Positions 14,856 to 16,885 of a stretch of DNA of 16,885 bases are shown piece after piece. The stretch's first letter is position 1; every line of letters starts with the position of its first letter. Under the pieces are notes generated by a model. The model was not told where the DNA came from, made no database searches, and was given only the letters and a program-made list of their open reading frames with translations. Origin of the DNA: an uncultured Lachnobacterium sp. (GTDB lineage Bacteria > Bacillota > Clostridia > Lachnospirales > Lachnospiraceae); NCBI GenBank assembly GCA_900552085.1, contig URYB01000019.1, positions 1-16,885 of the forward strand, written 5' to 3'. A program made the translations under genes and the position numbers.

Positions 14856-15431
14856 ATGGAAATAAAGATATTACAGACAGAAGAAGTGCCGAAGGCGGTT
14901 CAGCTTGCGCGGGGAGTTTTTGAATATTGCCTCAGGAATACGATCAACGAGGCACAATTGATTGAATCTTTTTACACGTATGTGCGGGAAGAAAATATAA
15001 GACAACTGATGGAAGAACAGAAACTGACACTTTGGGCAGCGTACGATGAACAGAACAATATGGTGGCAGTTTCGGGTATGCAGAGCGAAGGGCATATTAC
15101 CTTGCTTTACGTTCTGCCGTATTACCAGCGGCGGGGCTATGGAAAGAAATTGCTTCTTGCCATGCGGGAGTATGCCCGGGGAACATTGGAACTTGCACAG
15201 GTGACAGTCAATGCCATGCCGGCATGGACCGCATCCTATTTCTCAAAAAATAAGTTCAAGGCAGTACAGAACCCACAGCCGGTTCCTTATGTATTTATGC
15301 ACGCAAAATCGGTAGAATCTACGGATTATCCGAAAAAAGAGATTCCGACAGCCGCCATACTTGCAACCTCACTGGGAGGACTTGCAATCTGCACGGCGAT
15401 TGCAATTGTGTTTATCATGCAGTTGCTGTAG
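14856..15431 (+). CDS. GNAT N-acetyltransferase with C-terminal membrane anchor
   Basis: A 191-residue protein with a GNAT acyltransferase fold over about residues 1-150. The acetyl-CoA-binding segment is clear: LLYVLPYYQRRGYGKKLL (83-100), whose QRRGYG gives the pyrophosphate-binding motif A. NAMPAWTASYFSKNKF (119-134) resembles the C-terminal GNAT motif in which the substrate side closes. After a short charged linker, residues 165-191 form one hydrophobic helix (AAILATSLGGLAICTAIAIV) ending at the stop codon, so the enzyme is probably tail-anchored with its catalytic domain in the cytoplasm. The acetyl acceptor is unknown. GGGAAGAAGG lies upstream of the ATG with somewhat long spacing. It sits 79 bases after the helicase gene; the context gives no functional hint. 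Confidence 0.85.
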   Translation: MEIKILQTEEVPKAVQLARGVFEYCLRNTINEAQLIESFYTYVREENIRQLMEEQKLTLWAAYDEQNNMVAVSGMQSEGHITLLYVLPYYQRRGYGKKLLLAMREYARGTLELAQVTVNAMPAWTASYFSKNKFKAVQNPQPVPYVFMHAKSVESTDYPKKEIPTAAILATSLGGLAICTAIAIVFIMQLL

Positions 15432-15509
15432 GGTGTACACTTTATTTACCGCTTTTTCAGGCTCTCTGAACAAAATGCATAAAATATGTATATTTATTAA
15501 TAAAATCTC

Positions 15510-15549
15510 GGCACTTTTTTCTCCATCGAAAATAGTTGAAAAAAGTGTC
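15510..15549 (+). repeat. 12-bp inverted repeat upstream of carA
   Basis: GGCACTTTTTTC (15510-15521) and GAAAAAAGTGTC (15538-15549) are complementary over 12 positions (one G-U), separated by 16 bases. The right arm overlaps a candidate -35 (TTGAAA, 15536-15541). It lacks a T tract after it, so it is more likely an operator or a leader structure than a terminator of the acetyltransferase gene. Confidence 0.5.
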
Positions 15550-15564
15550 ATATTATGATAAACT
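15536..15564 (+). promoter_or_regulatory. Candidate carAB promoter
   Basis: TTGAAA (15536-15541), 17 bases, then TAAACT (15559-15564). The -10 is a 4/6 match. TATGAT at 15554-15559 is a better -10 but has no -35 at normal spacing. A promoter must lie in this 247-base gap, but its exact position is uncertain. Confidence 0.35.
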
Positions 15565-15613
15565 TTTTACAATTTAGGCAGAAAGGATAATTCTGTCGAA
15601 AATGGATGGTATG

Positions 15614-15638
15614 AAAAAGAGATTCCCTCTTTTTTTTT
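15614..15638 (+). terminator. Terminator-like hairpin (possible attenuator) in the carA leader
   Basis: AAAAAGAG (15614-15621) pairs with CTCTTTTT (15627-15634) around loop ATTCC and continues into more T residues, giving a run of nine T (15630-15638). It ends 40 bases before the carA start, so it would stop transcripts before the gene. The stem is mostly A-U and may be weak. An upstream CTTTTT (15563-15568) could compete for the left arm. No PyrR-binding consensus loop was recognised. Confidence 0.45.
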
Positions 15639-15678
15639 GCCAAGATGCAGGAAAACACACAGAAAGGCAGGGCACAGA

Positions 15679-16782
15679 ATGAAAGCTTTTTTGATACTTG
15701 AAGATGGAACCGTTTTTGCAGGACAAAGCATTGGTTCTACGCGCGAAGTTATCAGCGAAATTGTATTTAATACCTCTATGACAGGATATCTTGAGGTTCT
15801 CACAGATCCTTCCTATGCAGGACAGGCAGTGGTTATGACATATCCTCTGATCGGAAATTATGGAATTACACCGGATATGGAATCCGCTCGTCCATGGCCG
15901 GATGGATACATTGTAAGAGAACTTTCCCGCAACGCAAGTAATTTCCGTTGTGAGGGAACGATTCAGGATTTCCTGACAAAACATGATATTCCGGGAGTTG
16001 CGGGCATTGATACCCGTGCACTTACAAAGATTCTCCGTGAAAAGGGAACCATGAACGGAATGATCACAACCAATGAGAATTACAATCTTGATGAGATTCT
16101 TCCAAAGCTTCAGGCATACACAACCGGAAATGTGGTTGATAAAGTAACCAGCAGCGAGAAAAAAGTATTAAAAGGCAACGGAAAGAAAGTTGCACTGCTT
16201 GATCTGGGTGCAAAAAATAATATTGCAAAATCTTTGAATGCCCGTGGATGTGAAGTGACCATTTATCCGGCACACACCAGCGCAGAAGAAATTCTTGCGA
16301 CCAATCCGGACGGCATTATGCTCAGTAACGGACCTGGAGATCCAAAGGAATGTACAGAGATTATTGCGGAGATTAAGAAGTTATATGACAGCAATGTACC
16401 GATTTTTGCAATCTGCCTTGGACATCAGCTGATGGCACTTGCAACAGGTGCAGATACACATAAGATGAAATACGGACACCGTGGTGGAAATCATCCGGTG
16501 AAGGATTTAGCAACCAACCGTGTTTATATTTCTTCCCAGAACCATGGATATGTTGTAGATACAGATACACTCGACCCGGCTGTGGCAAAGCCTGCATTTG
16601 TCAATGTTAACGATGGTACGAACGAGGGTCTTGAATATATTGGAAAGAACATTTTTACCGTGCAGTTCCATCCGGAGGCCTGCCCTGGACCACAGGATTC
16701 TGCGTACTTGTTTGACCGTTTTATTAAGATGATGGAACAAAGCACCGACGGCACATTACAGACGATGGGAGGAAATCAGTAA
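15679..16782 (+). CDS. carA: Carbamoyl-phosphate synthase small (glutaminase) subunit
   Basis: A 367-residue subunit that hydrolyses glutamine and channels ammonia to CarB for carbamoyl phosphate, the precursor of pyrimidines and arginine. The N-terminal domain is typical: KAFLILEDGTVFAGQSIGS, VFNTSMTGYLEVLTDPSY and PLIGNYGI. The C-terminal class I amidotransferase domain has the oxyanion region LSNGPGDPKE, the nucleophile Cys246 in FAICLGHQLMALA, and catalytic His331 and Glu333 in QFHPEACPGP. The frame extends upstream to a TTG at 15637 inside the leader T run, but family members begin MKAFLILEDG, so ATG 15679 is chosen; SD-like AAAGG and GCAGGG lie 8-18 bases upstream. The stop shares one base with the carB start (TAATG), so the subunits are translationally coupled. 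Confidence 0.96.
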   Translation: MKAFLILEDGTVFAGQSIGSTREVISEIVFNTSMTGYLEVLTDPSYAGQAVVMTYPLIGNYGITPDMESARPWPDGYIVRELSRNASNFRCEGTIQDFLTKHDIPGVAGIDTRALTKILREKGTMNGMITTNENYNLDEILPKLQAYTTGNVVDKVTSSEKKVLKGNGKKVALLDLGAKNNIAKSLNARGCEVTIYPAHTSAEEILATNPDGIMLSNGPGDPKECTEIIAEIKKLYDSNVPIFAICLGHQLMALATGADTHKMKYGHRGGNHPVKDLATNRVYISSQNHGYVVDTDTLDPAVAKPAFVNVNDGTNEGLEYIGKNIFTVQFHPEACPGPQDSAYLFDRFIKMMEQSTDGTLQTMGGNQ

Positions 16783-16885
16783 TGCCAAGAAATCATGATA
16801 TCAAAAAAGTATTAGTTATCGGTTCCGGTCCAATCGTAATTGGACAGGCAGCAGAGTTCGATTATGCTGGAACACAGGCATGCCG
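16782..16885 (+). CDS. carB: Carbamoyl-phosphate synthase large subunit, N-terminal fragment (runs off the right edge)
   Basis: Only 34 complete codons are in the window. They read MPRNHDIKKVLVIGSGPIVI followed by GQAAEFDYAGTQAC, the unmistakable N terminus of CarB, which carries the first ATP-grasp half and makes carbamoyl phosphate from ammonia, bicarbonate and two ATP. The glycine-rich GSGPIVIGQ strand-loop starts the pre-ATP-grasp fold. The ATG overlaps the carA stop by one base and has GGGAGGAAA just upstream. The remaining roughly 1,030 residues lie to the right. Confidence 0.96.
   Translation, partial: MPRNHDIKKVLVIGSGPIVIGQAAEFDYAGTQAC

Noticed and set aside
15361..15558. A small plus-strand frame spanning the end of the acetyltransferase and the carA upstream region
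   Set aside because: Begins out of frame inside the acetyltransferase gene, lacks an SD and resembles no protein.
15540..15678. A PyrR-type RNA binding site in the carA leader
   Set aside because: The conserved purine-rich binding loop and its stem were not found.

Overview
The window looks like a chromosomal segment of a motile, Gram-positive anaerobe of the class Clostridia, most likely a flagellated Lachnospiraceae (Roseburia/Agathobacter/Lachnospira type). This rests on flagellar rod genes next to an mbl/mreB gene (as in Bacillus subtilis mbl-flhO-flhP), YesM/YesN-style two-component proteins, a lipoprotein sugar-binding protein, RecD2 rather than RecBCD, moderate GC, and strong SD sites. 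All real genes lie on the + strand. No tRNA, rRNA, CRISPR array, transposase or prophage gene was seen, and no gene-free stretch exceeds about 250 bases.

Layout. (1) 1-917: C-terminal signalling domain of a methyl-accepting chemotaxis protein, cut by the left edge, followed by a hairpin terminator. (2) 1111-4706: an RbsABC-type sugar ABC importer, with tandem ATPase, permease and lipoprotein binding protein. The permease frame carries one in-frame TAG; the protein resumes in the same frame, so this is a nonsense codon rather than a frameshift. A strong terminator closes the unit. (3) 4835-8972: a tight three-gene operon with an AraC-type response regulator, a histidine kinase with two membrane helices and almost no external sensor, and (4-bp overlap) a 492-residue protein with the full tandem fold of the RbsA ATPase in which nearly every catalytic motif is destroyed. 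(4) 9169-12400: an Mbl/MreB-family actin, then a terminator and a near-perfect sigma-28 promoter driving flgF-like, flgG-like and FlgJ-like rod genes. (5) 12542-14776: RecD2 helicase. (6) 14856-15431: a GNAT acetyltransferase with a C-terminal membrane anchor. (7) 15679-16885: carA and the start of carB, behind a leader with two hairpin-forming elements.

The most interesting unit is the third. A kinase without a sensor domain, a regulator, and an ABC ATPase paralogue that appears unable to hydrolyse ATP sit directly downstream of a real sugar ABC importer of the same ATPase family. I infer a transport-coupled signalling module in which the dead ATPase acts as scaffold, decoy or nucleotide/transport-state sensor for the kinase. 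It is loosely analogous to Bce-type systems, where a sensor-poor kinase reads its stimulus through an ABC transporter. The homology and motif losses are read from the sequence; the signalling role is a hypothesis.
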